Shown in pieces: positions 1-6,215 of a DNA stretch of 7,057 nt. A model generated the notes under the pieces. It saw nothing but the letters and a program-made list of their open reading frames with translations. It had not been told where the DNA came from and did no database searches. Source of the DNA: an uncultured Pseudomonadota bacterium (GTDB taxonomy: Bacteria > Pseudomonadota > Gammaproteobacteria > Burkholderiales > Eutrophovitaceae); NCBI GenBank assembly GCA_913057845.1, contig CAJXPC010000089.1, positions 1-7,057 on the forward strand, written 5' to 3'. The position numbers and the translations under genes are program-made. Each line of letters starts with the position of its first letter. Position 1 is the first letter of the stretch.

Positions 1-47
1 GAGATGTAGAGAGGTCTCGTGGGCTCGGAGATGTGTATAAGAGACAG
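1..47 (+). other. Illumina Nextera adapter contamination (synthetic)
   Basis: This is synthetic library sequence, not genome. Bases 1-5 (GAGAT) match the 3' end of the P7 oligo. Bases 6-13 (GTAGAGAG) match Nextera i7 index N707 in adapter orientation (read as CTCTCTAC). Bases 14-47 match the full 34-nt Read-2 transposase adapter, ending in the 19-bp Tn5 mosaic end at 29-47 (AGATGTGTATAAGAGACAG). The three parts lie in the order and orientation of a real library molecule, so the insert begins at base 48. The adapter reads through in frame with hpnC and adds a spurious N-terminal peptide, MGSEMCIRDR, from a GTG at 19. The match is from memory of the adapter sequences, but it is exact over all 47 bases. 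Confidence 0.97.
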
Positions 48-48
48 G

Positions 49-723
49 TTCAAACAAGAACGATTGGGGTTTTTCCGTGAAGAACTTCAGAGAATTCAGT
101 CAAGCCATTCGCCACTCACTCCACTCTTTTCAGAACTCGGCTTATTGATCGCACAACACAATCTGCCTATAACCTTATTTTTTCAATTGCTGGATGCTTT
201 TGAGCAGGATCTCACTATCAAACGATACGAAAACTTTGCACAGCTTAGGATGTACTGCGATCGATCAGCAAACCCAGTCGGTCGTATTTTGCTGCACTTG
301 TTTGGCCATGCTCAGGATGACAATCTTAAGTGGTCAGACTCAATTTGCACCAGTCTTCAAATCATCAACTTTCTCCAAGATATTACAGATGACTATGAGA
401 TGGGGCGCATCTATCTGCCTCAAGACGAAATGGACTCCTTTGGCGTCACTGAGCACCACATCAAAAACAAAGTGTTTGATCTGAATTGGTTAAATTTTAT
501 GGACTTTCAAATTAACCGAGCGCGTCAATACCTCGATGACGGATCCGCACTCTACGATAAACTACCCGGCAGAATGGGTATCGAAATAAAAACAATCGTC
601 AAATCGGGGTTACAGGTGACCAAGAAACTCTCGGCTTCTCGGGGCAATGTTTTCGCTAAGACACATAAAATCAACTCATTAGACTTTGCTTGCATTTTAT
701 TCCAAACCATTTTTCGTAACTAA
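49..723 (+). CDS. hpnC: Hydroxysqualene synthase HpnC (5'-truncated)
   Basis: This is a trans-isoprenyl diphosphate synthase of the squalene/phytoene synthase family. HpnC converts presqualene diphosphate to hydroxysqualene, the second step of the HpnD-HpnC-HpnE squalene route. About 224 genuine residues remain, beginning FKQERLGFF. The family is usually about 280-290 residues, so roughly 55-60 N-terminal residues are missing, including the first Asp-rich motif (DDxxD). The second Asp-rich motif is present as NFLQDITDDYEMGRIYLP (about 367-420), and the conserved YCDRSANPVGR segment lies at 253-285. The QD form of the second motif (NFLQD, not NILRD) and the position directly before hpnD separate it from HpnD. 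The gene is broken only by the contig edge, with the adapter fused in frame at bases 1-47. Its TAA stop (721-723) shares one base with the hpnD ATG. Confidence 0.9.
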   Translation, partial: FKQERLGFFREELQRIQSSHSPLTPLFSELGLLIAQHNLPITLFFQLLDAFEQDLTIKRYENFAQLRMYCDRSANPVGRILLHLFGHAQDDNLKWSDSICTSLQIINFLQDITDDYEMGRIYLPQDEMDSFGVTEHHIKNKVFDLNWLNFMDFQINRARQYLDDGSALYDKLPGRMGIEIKTIVKSGLQVTKKLSASRGNVFAKTHKINSLDFACILFQTIFRN

Positions 724-1556
724 TGACACCTCAAGAGTATTGCGCCCAAAAAACTGCCCAGAGTGGATCCAGCTTTTACTATAGCTTCTTATTTCTCGAG
801 AAAAATAAACGCGATGCCATTACCGCTCTCTATGCGTTTTGCCGAGAGGTGGACGACATTGTAGATGGGCCATCCGATGAACACGTCGCCAGATCAAAGT
901 TAAGTTGGTGGAGTCACGAGATCGATGCCATGTGGTCAGGCTCACCCCTACACCCAGTCACTCAGGCGCTCTGCCCCTTTATAGAGCCCTATAAACTGGA
1001 GAAAAAACATTTCAAGCTCATTATCGATGGAATGTTGATGGACCTTGAAAAAAAACAATATGAAACCATGTATGAGCTAACCCAATACTGTTATCGATCC
1101 GCAAGTGCTGTTGGCATCCTCTCAGCAAATATTTTCGGCTACTCCCACCCAAACACACTGATCTATGCTGAGCAATTAGGGCTTGCGCTTCAGCTAACGA
1201 ATATTCTGCGAGACATCAACGAAGACCTTGAGCGAGGTAGGATATACATACCACTCGAAGAGCTGAGAAAGGTAGGACTTAAAAGAGAGACAATTCGTAG
1301 TGCTGTAGGAACGCAATCCTTCGATCAGTTAATCACGAACCAAGTCAAAACAGCTCGTGAGCTTTTCGAGCCTGCGCATTCACATTTACATGCAGACGAC
1401 CGGAAATCCCAAAAAGCCGGATTAATCATGAGTGCCATATATCGTAAAGTTCTCGAAAAAATTGCTTCTAAACCCTCTCGTTCATTTATTAAACGCCAAA
1501 CGCTGACATCAATTCAAAAATTTTGGATTGCGTGGAGGGTTTGGTCAAAGTTATAA
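723..1556 (+). CDS. hpnD: Presqualene diphosphate synthase HpnD
   Basis: HpnD condenses two farnesyl diphosphates to presqualene diphosphate, the first committed step to squalene, using Mg2+ held by two Asp-rich motifs. Both are intact: REVDDIVD at residues 41-48 (D44, D45, D48) and NILRDINEDLERGRIYIP at about 160-177 (D164, D168). The YCYRSASAVG helix sits at 122-131, and SSFYYSFLFL near the N terminus (16-25) is the usual substrate-pocket start. At 277 residues it has the family's normal length. The C terminus is basic and aromatic (KFWIAWRVW), as in other HpnD proteins. The ATG overlaps the hpnC stop (TAATG) and has no recognisable Shine-Dalgarno, so translation is probably coupled to hpnC. 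Phytoene synthase CrtB is the main alternative, but the hpnC and hpnE neighbours make HpnD much more likely. Confidence 0.93.
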   Translation: MTPQEYCAQKTAQSGSSFYYSFLFLEKNKRDAITALYAFCREVDDIVDGPSDEHVARSKLSWWSHEIDAMWSGSPLHPVTQALCPFIEPYKLEKKHFKLIIDGMLMDLEKKQYETMYELTQYCYRSASAVGILSANIFGYSHPNTLIYAEQLGLALQLTNILRDINEDLERGRIYIPLEELRKVGLKRETIRSAVGTQSFDQLITNQVKTARELFEPAHSHLHADDRKSQKAGLIMSAIYRKVLEKIASKPSRSFIKRQTLTSIQKFWIAWRVWSKL

Positions 1557-1559
1557 GGG

Positions 1560-2846
1560 ATGCCCTCTATCAACGTTGCCGTTATTGGAGCTGGCTGGGC
1601 TGGACTCTCAGCCGGGGTCACTTTGGTGGATGCCGGCATACCGACGACACTGTTTGAGACGTCACGCGTCCTAGGAGGCCGTGCTCGACAGGTCATTATT
1701 AACGAGACAATACTCGATAACGGCATACACCTATTATCAGGCGCCTACACCGCAACACTATCAATTCTAAATCACATCCGAACACCGCTCGAAACTCTTG
1801 ATTTAGATCGCCAGCCTTTTAAATACGCCTACGGCCCACTAAGAATAAGCACGCCATGCACGCCAATACCAGGAAAACAGTTACTCGGATTCTTATTTGC
1901 TCGCGGACTAAGCCTGACCGAAAAACTTAGAGCCCTTAAGTTTTTGAAGCTTATTAAAGATGGGGCGCTGATAGTGCATCCATCCGAATCGGCACACCAA
2001 CTCCTCTTGCGTCACGAACAAACAAATACCTTGATAGAGCTTCTGTGGAATCCAATTTGCCTCTCAGCACTGAATATTAACTGTGAACGCGGATGCGCTT
2101 CAGTATTCACCAACGTAATTTCAGATGCCTTACTTGGGTCCAAAAGAAGTAGTGATTTGTTATTCCCCACCAGTGACCTAACATCTCTTTTTGCATCGCG
2201 AGCAGGGAGATACATACAAAAACACAAAGGAATACTCCATTTAGGGCACAGAGCAAAAATTATTCAGGGCACGAATAACGAATTAAAATTAGAAGACTCG
2301 AATGAATCGTTTTCTCATATTGTGGTTGCAACTTCTCCCCATAATTTAAAAACTACATTCACAGAACCATCAATGATTCAATCCACCATCGACCAAATCG
2401 ATCAATTTACGTATGAGCCCATATACACCATTTACCATCAATACAAAAAAGACTCATCAACTGGTGATCGAATGATTGGGCTCAACTCACCCTTCGCTCA
2501 TTGGGTGTTTGATCGAGGGATCACCCACCAAGATTTAGGGCTCATTGGCGCTGTCATCAGTGGGGCAGGCCCACACCAAAACTTAACAAATGAGAAATTA
2601 TCCATTGAATCCGCAAAAGTTCTTGATGATGAATTCGGCTTGGGAACCCCCTTATGGAGCAAAGTACTCGCTGAAAAACGCGCCACATTCTCTTGCACTC
2701 CGGGACTTCAACGACCTGCGCAAATAACCGAAAAAAATGGCATTATTCTCGCAGGCGACTACACCTATCGACGCTATCCCGCTACCCTTGAAGCCGCAGT
2801 TCGAAGCGGCATCGAGGCTTCAAACATTATCCTTAGGTCATTATGA
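1560..2846 (+). CDS. hpnE: Hydroxysqualene dehydroxylase HpnE (FAD-dependent)
   Basis: HpnE is a FAD-dependent amine-oxidase/phytoene-desaturase-type protein that reduces hydroxysqualene to squalene, the last step of the pathway. The N-terminal dinucleotide-binding motif is VIGAGWAGLSAG (residues 8-19; G10, G12, G15). It is followed by the ribose-binding acidic residue E33 in LFE and the family GGRAR signature at 39-43. The C-terminal FAD-binding end is ILAGDYTYRRYPATLEAAVR (about 397-416), the form expected of HpnE. The length, 428 residues, is typical. The ATG lies 3 bp after the hpnD stop. A purine-rich GGAGGG at 1534-1539 is too far upstream (20 nt) to be a clear Shine-Dalgarno, so coupling to hpnD is likely. 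A C30 carotenoid desaturase (CrtN) is a distant alternative, but the length and the operon favour HpnE. Confidence 0.92.
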   Translation: MPSINVAVIGAGWAGLSAGVTLVDAGIPTTLFETSRVLGGRARQVIINETILDNGIHLLSGAYTATLSILNHIRTPLETLDLDRQPFKYAYGPLRISTPCTPIPGKQLLGFLFARGLSLTEKLRALKFLKLIKDGALIVHPSESAHQLLLRHEQTNTLIELLWNPICLSALNINCERGCASVFTNVISDALLGSKRSSDLLFPTSDLTSLFASRAGRYIQKHKGILHLGHRAKIIQGTNNELKLEDSNESFSHIVVATSPHNLKTTFTEPSMIQSTIDQIDQFTYEPIYTIYHQYKKDSSTGDRMIGLNSPFAHWVFDRGITHQDLGLIGAVISGAGPHQNLTNEKLSIESAKVLDDEFGLGTPLWSKVLAEKRATFSCTPGLQRPAQITEKNGIILAGDYTYRRYPATLEAAVRSGIEASNIILRSL

Positions 2847-3595
2847 AATCTTTAATTGAAACACTTGAAAACGGAATCCGATTAGACGGAAAAACAATTC
2901 TAATTACAGGCGCCTCCAGCGGCGTTGGACGCGCCCTAGCACTCGCATGCGCCGATGTTGGTGCAACTGTATTGTTGAGCGGCAGAAACGTGAATGCCCT
3001 CAATGAAGTGTATGACCTCATTCAGTCAAAAGGTAATCCCAGGCCGGCCATATTAGAACTCGATCTCTGTACAGCAACGGAAGTAGAAATTGGGAATGTC
3101 ACTCAAGTCATCAAAACAAATATCGGCGCCCTTCATGGATTTGTCCATTGCGCAACCCACATTACTGAGCTAGGGCCAATCCGACACTTAGGACTTGCTG
3201 AATGGCAAGATCTGCTTAAAGTCAATGTCATTGCGCCCGCACTTTTGATTAGAGCCTGCGAACCCCTATTCGAAGCCTCCGGATCTGGATCAGTCGTGCT
3301 CACATCGGACAATCATGCACTATCCCTCGATGCATACTGGGGTGGTTATGCCATATCAAAATCAGCTCTCAATGCTTACGCAACATTACAATCGAACGAG
3401 TGGAAAGATGAAAGGCCATATAGAGTCAATATCATCACACCTGGCCCCATTAACTCCCCGTTACGATCAAAAACACACCCCGGCGAAGATCGCAACCTTC
3501 TGCGGCCAATAGATTCTCTATTGCCAACCTATATTTATCTACTGAGTGACTCAAGCATTCATACGAATGGCGAAAACTTTAGTTACTCACCTTGA
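2843..3595 (+). CDS. Short-chain dehydrogenase, YciK-like, coupled to hpnE
   Basis: This is a classical-length (250 aa) SDR-family NAD(P)-dependent oxidoreductase of unknown substrate. The Rossmann motif is TGASSGVG at 22-29, and SGRN at 46-49 follows beta-2, where an Arg is often linked to NADP preference. N128 (KVNV) and Y169-x3-K173 (YAISK) match the catalytic Asn, Tyr and Lys. Two motifs are altered: the NAG position reads CAT (103-105), and the residue 13 before the Tyr, normally the catalytic Ser, is D156 (TSDN), with S155 next to it. The C-terminal part (TPGPINSPLRSK, a P-E-D-like stretch, then LLPTYIYLLSD) resembles E. coli YciK. The ATG overlaps the hpnE stop by 4 bp (ATGA), with a weak AGG at 2835-2837, so it is probably translated with hpnE. 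A role in squalene or terpenoid metabolism is inferred only from this linkage. The 3' end overlaps the convergent thioesterase by 13 bp. Confidence 0.85.
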   Translation: MKSLIETLENGIRLDGKTILITGASSGVGRALALACADVGATVLLSGRNVNALNEVYDLIQSKGNPRPAILELDLCTATEVEIGNVTQVIKTNIGALHGFVHCATHITELGPIRHLGLAEWQDLLKVNVIAPALLIRACEPLFEASGSGSVVLTSDNHALSLDAYWGGYAISKSALNAYATLQSNEWKDERPYRVNIITPGPINSPLRSKTHPGEDRNLLRPIDSLLPTYIYLLSDSSIHTNGENFSYSP

Positions 3596-4008
3596 ATGAC
3601 AGCACGAAACCAATCGGGCACCGGTCTGGACTTTCCCGCAACAATATCAGCCCAGACCAAAATGGCTTCGGCCTCAGCAAAAATCTCTGATTCATCACTA
3701 CAGTTAAACAGTTGGTGATACATAGCAAAACTACTTTTACTCAATCTTCCAACGTAACTCGTGACAGAGAAAGTAGCGGGGTAAACTGCAGACTTAATAT
3801 ATCGACACGTGATTGTTCCTAGAATCGGCCCATCTGACTTCGACGTGTAATCAATCTCTAAGTCATTAAACCAAGCAACGCGAGACTCCTCAAAGTATCT
3901 TAAGTAGGCAACATTGTTCATGTGCGCGAGGCTATCCATCTCTCCCCAACGCATACTCATACGATCAGTTCGAACTAGTCTCATCGAATCTTTTAAAGAT
4001 GCATCCAT
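3583..4008 (-). CDS. Acyl-CoA thioesterase, 4HBT hotdog family (YbgC/FadM-like)
   Basis: This single-hotdog-domain thioesterase (141 aa) would hydrolyse acyl-CoA thioesters in the cytoplasm. The family signature RWGEMDSLAHMNNVAYLRYF occupies residues 20-39. D25 sits at the usual catalytic Asp position, and HMNN with YLRYFEESR continues into the long hotdog helix. The remaining strands (GPILGTITCRYIKSAVYP, then FSVTSYVGRLSKSSFAMYHQ) follow the normal fold order. The length is typical of the YbgC/FadM/4-hydroxybenzoyl-CoA thioesterase group. The chain length it prefers cannot be read from sequence. The ATG at 4006-4008 is preceded by a weak AGAGA (4017-4021, minus strand) at 8-nt spacing. The gene is divergent from the ETF-ubiquinone oxidoreductase, so the two may share control. 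Its 3' end overlaps the dehydrogenase gene head-on by 13 bp. Confidence 0.88.
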   Translation of the reverse strand: MDASLKDSMRLVRTDRMSMRWGEMDSLAHMNNVAYLRYFEESRVAWFNDLEIDYTSKSDGPILGTITCRYIKSAVYPATFSVTSYVGRLSKSSFAMYHQLFNCSDESEIFAEAEAILVWADIVAGKSRPVPDWFRAVIQGE

Positions 4009-4041
4009 TTTTTATATCTCTATTAGGCTGAAAATATGTCA

Positions 4042-4059
4042 TAAATGAATTAACATTTA
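4042..4059. repeat. Inverted repeat TAAATG-N6-CATTTA, possible operator
   Basis: Perfect 6-bp arms (4042-4047 and 4054-4059) flank a 6-bp AT spacer in the divergent promoter region. The repeat covers the expected -35 position of a promoter whose -10 would be TATAAC at 4070-4075. An 18-bp dyad there is compatible with a dimeric regulator site. It does not match the FadR or PsrA consensus as I remember them. In AT-rich sequence a dyad this short can arise by chance. Confidence 0.35.
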
Positions 4060-4083
4060 CGAACCTGAATATAACAGACATAA

Positions 4084-4099
4084 TCAGGGTAATCCCTGA
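4084..4099. repeat. Inverted repeat TCAGGG-TAAT-CCCTGA, leader hairpin or operator
   Basis: Perfect 6-bp arms with a 4-nt loop lie just downstream of the putative -10 and five bases upstream of the Shine-Dalgarno of the ETF-ubiquinone oxidoreductase gene. It is the only GC-rich element in the spacer. It could be a protein-binding dyad near the transcription start, or an RNA hairpin in the 5' leader that affects ribosome access. It is not a terminator, because no T-run follows it. Confidence 0.45.
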
Positions 4100-4104
4100 G
4101 ATCG

Positions 4105-4110
4105 TAGGAG
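4105..4110 (+). promoter_or_regulatory. Shine-Dalgarno selecting a TTG start
   Basis: TAGGAG lies 6 nt upstream of the TTG at 4117, an ideal spacing. The alternative ATG at 4135 has only GAGAG (4127-4131) at 3-nt spacing. This element therefore favours the TTG as the start of the ETF-ubiquinone oxidoreductase. Confidence 0.7.
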
Positions 4111-4116
4111 CTAGTT

Positions 4117-5745
4117 TTGTCAGATCGAGAGTCAATGGAGTACGACGTTGTTATTGTTGGCGCAGGACCCGCAGGGTTAGCATGCGCGATTAAGCTCAAA
4201 CAGTTGGCAAATAATTCCGGGAATGACCTAACGGTCTGCATTGTTGAAAAAGGTTCGGAGGTTGGCGCGCATACTTTATCGGGCGCAGTAATTGAAACTC
4301 GGGCGCTAGATGAACTCATACCTGATTGGAAAAACTTAGGAGCGCCTCTAAATACCCCAGTCACCGAAGATCGTCTTCTGTATTTAACAGCATCGAAATC
4401 CTATTCTTTACCGACTCCCTCGTATATGAATAACCACGGTAACTATATCGTGAGTTTAGGCAATGTCGTACGTTGGCTCGGAGAACAAGCCGAAGGATTA
4501 GGTGTTGAAATTTATCCAGGCTTTGCGGCCACCGAGATACTTTTTAACGATGATGGTTCAGTCAAAGGAATCGCAACTGGGGACATGGGTGTTGGAAAAG
4601 ATGGGGAACATACCGATGGGTACCAACAAGGTATGGAGCTTCACGCAAAGCAAACGGTCTTCGCAGAAGGGTGTCGCGGATCATTGACCAAAGCAGCTAT
4701 AGAAAGATTCGATCTTCGAAAAGGTGTGGAACCACAGACCTACGGTATTGGCATCAAAGAACTCTGGGAGGTATCCCCAGAAAACCACCAAGAGGGCCTC
4801 GTCATACACTCCACGGGATGGCCTCTTGATTACCAAACATACGGCGGATCATTTTTATATCATCTCGAAAATAACCAAGTTGCAGTCGGATTCGTCGTTG
4901 GGCTCGATTACAAGAATCCATATTTATCCCCCTTTGATGAGTTTCAGCGATTTAAAACGCACCCGGATATCTGTAAAACTTTTGAAGGAGGTCGACGAAC
5001 CTCCTATGGTGCTAGAGCAATCTCAGAGGGTGGGTTCCAGTCAATTCCTCGACTCTCATTTCCTGGTGGACTTCTCATCGGAGATGCTGCTGGTTTTCTG
5101 AACGTACCCAAAATAAAAGGTTCTCATACCGCCATGAAGTCCGGCATAGTTGCTGCCGAGTCTCTCTTTAACGCCATGAGCACACCTGATGCTAGAGCGA
5201 CTCTGGATTACACTTATCGATTATCAAAATCATGGTTATGGGCAGAACTCAAAACCGTTCGAAATATCCGGCCTTCATTCAGGTGGGGGTTCTGGATTGG
5301 TATGCTCTACTCTGCGATTGACACATACATCCTCCGTGGAAAAGCACCTTGGACAATTAAGCATCATGAAGACCACAAACAGCTGATTCCAGCCAGAAAA
5401 GCGAAACAAATAAAATACCCAAAGCCAGATGGCATATTAACTTTTGATCGATTGACCTCAGTGTTTATTTCGAATACCAACCACGAGGAAAACCAAAGAT
5501 GTCATTTGCAACTAAAAAATGAGTCGACACCGATCACAATTAACTTAGCCGAATATGATGCTCCAGAGCAACGCTACTGTCCGGCTGGCGTATACGAAAT
5601 TATTACCGAGCAGAACATCCCAAAACTACAAATCAACGCACAAAACTGCGTTCACTGCAAAACGTGCGACATCAAAGACCCTACGCAGAATATTAACTGG
5701 ATCCCACCAGAAGGTAGTGGTGGGCCCAATTATCCAAACATGTAG
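4117..5745 (+). CDS. Electron transfer flavoprotein-ubiquinone oxidoreductase
   Basis: ETF-QO (ETF dehydrogenase) is a membrane-associated enzyme that takes electrons from reduced ETF through FAD and a [4Fe-4S] cluster and passes them to ubiquinone. It links acyl-CoA dehydrogenases to the respiratory chain. The FAD motif is [12 protein letters not shown] (residues 11-22; G15, G17, G20), followed by [17 protein letters not shown] second FAD-contact segment reads [20 protein letters not shown]. The cluster ligands are all present: C488 in YCPAGVYE, and C511, C514 and C517 in [13 protein letters not shown]. The ending [11 protein letters not shown] is typical. At 542 residues it is full length. 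The start is TTG, supported by TAGGAG at 4105-4110 and by homologous N termini that extend a few residues before MEYDVV. An ATG six codons later (4135) is the fallback. Bacterial symbols for this gene vary, so none is given. Confidence 0.96.
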   Translation: MSDRESMEYDVVIVGAGPAGLACAIKLKQLANNSGNDLTVCIVEKGSEVGAHTLSGAVIETRALDELIPDWKNLGAPLNTPVTEDRLLYLTASKSYSLPTPSYMNNHGNYIVSLGNVVRWLGEQAEGLGVEIYPGFAATEILFNDDGSVKGIATGDMGVGKDGEHTDGYQQGMELHAKQTVFAEGCRGSLTKAAIERFDLRKGVEPQTYGIGIKELWEVSPENHQEGLVIHSTGWPLDYQTYGGSFLYHLENNQVAVGFVVGLDYKNPYLSPFDEFQRFKTHPDICKTFEGGRRTSYGARAISEGGFQSIPRLSFPGGLLIGDAAGFLNVPKIKGSHTAMKSGIVAAESLFNAMSTPDARATLDYTYRLSKSWLWAELKTVRNIRPSFRWGFWIGMLYSAIDTYILRGKAPWTIKHHEDHKQLIPARKAKQIKYPKPDGILTFDRLTSVFISNTNHEENQRCHLQLKNESTPITINLAEYDAPEQRYCPAGVYEIITEQNIPKLQINAQNCVHCKTCDIKDPTQNINWIPPEGSGGPNYPNM

Positions 5746-5816
5746 ATTGATCCCGCAGCAGTCAAACCCAAATCGAATGACACCAGCGTAGGAGATGGGT
5801 GGTTAAGGCTTGAACG

Positions 5817-6215
5817 TCAACTTTGCTGTATTGCACGAGGCTTACGATCATCATCAACAGCAACGTAAGTGAGTGTTGCATCTGTGACTTTCACAGTTTC
5901 GCCCAAGGATCGCCTCTGAGCATAAACCTCAACATCAACCGTAATCGACGTTTTTCCAACCTTAGAAATTGATGCATAAAAACTAACCAAATCACCAATA
6001 TAAACTGGTTGCTTAAACAAAAAGGTGTTCACTGCAATCGTCACGATTCTTCCCTTAGCCAAGAGTGCCGCCGGAATACTTCCCGCGATATCAACTTGCG
6101 ACATGATCCAACCGCCAAAAATATCGCCACTGTAATTAGCGTCAGAGGGCATAGGCACCACTCGCAACGTCGGATCCCGGCCCACTGGCAACACTTTGTC
6201 TGCGTTAATACCCAT
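5817..6215 (-). CDS. yciA: Acyl-CoA thioesterase YciA
   Basis: YciA is a cytoplasmic hotdog-fold acyl-CoA thioesterase with broad substrate range in the characterised enterobacterial and Haemophilus enzymes. The signature SGDIFGGWIMSQVDIAG spans residues 29-45. D42 in SQVD aligns with the catalytic Asp44 of Haemophilus YciA, and N27 lies just before the signature. Later conserved blocks are GRIVTIAVNTFLFKQPVYIGD and VTDATLTYVAVDDDRKPRAI. At 132 residues it matches the family core and lacks the longer C-terminal tail of some members. The ATG (6213-6215) overlaps the TGA of the upstream acyl-CoA dehydrogenase by one base (TGATG). There is no visible Shine-Dalgarno, so translation is probably coupled to that gene. 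It converges with the ETF-ubiquinone oxidoreductase across 71 bp. Confidence 0.92.
   Translation of the reverse strand: MGINADKVLPVGRDPTLRVVPMPSDANYSGDIFGGWIMSQVDIAGSIPAALLAKGRIVTIAVNTFLFKQPVYIGDLVSFYASISKVGKTSITVDVEVYAQRRSLGETVKVTDATLTYVAVDDDRKPRAIQQS

Larger units (their letters stand above)
4009..4116. promoter_or_regulatory. Divergent intergenic promoter region
   Basis: This 108-bp AT-rich spacer separates the minus-strand thioesterase from the plus-strand ETF-ubiquinone oxidoreductase, so it must hold promoters for both unless they are read from farther away. A plausible -10 for the plus-strand gene is TATAAC at 4070-4075. The hexamer 17 bp upstream (GAATTA, 4047-4052) is a poor -35 and lies inside an inverted repeat, which would fit a regulated promoter. 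I see no convincing sigma-70 pair for the minus-strand gene. The promoter call is inferred from gene layout, and the exact elements are uncertain. Confidence 0.5.

Noticed and set aside
19..48. GTG at 19 or ATG at 31 as the start of the first gene
   Set aside because: Both lie in the Nextera adapter; the true hpnC start is beyond the contig edge.
1514..1726. Minus-strand open frames opposite hpnD, hpnE and the dehydrogenase
   Set aside because: They lack family features and ribosome sites and lie fully antisense to well-supported genes.
2388..2405. Tandem 9-bp near repeat (ATCGACCAA / ATCGATCAA)
   Set aside because: It has only two units, with one mismatch, encoding IDQIDQ inside hpnE; this is likely chance.
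2788..2823. Inverted repeat TTGAAGCC...GGCTTCAA near the end of hpnE
   Set aside because: It lies in the conserved PATLEAAVRSG coding segment and has a 20-nt loop with a competing internal stem; protein constraint explains it well enough.
3557..3575. Small hairpin CATTC-ATAC-GAATG near the dehydrogenase stop as a terminator
   Set aside because: The stem is only 5 bp, lies within coding sequence and has no T-run after it.
5746..5816. Bidirectional terminator between ETF-QO and yciA
   Set aside because: Only short, weak pairings (for example CACC with GGTG) and no T-run on either strand; the 71 bp hold nothing I can support.
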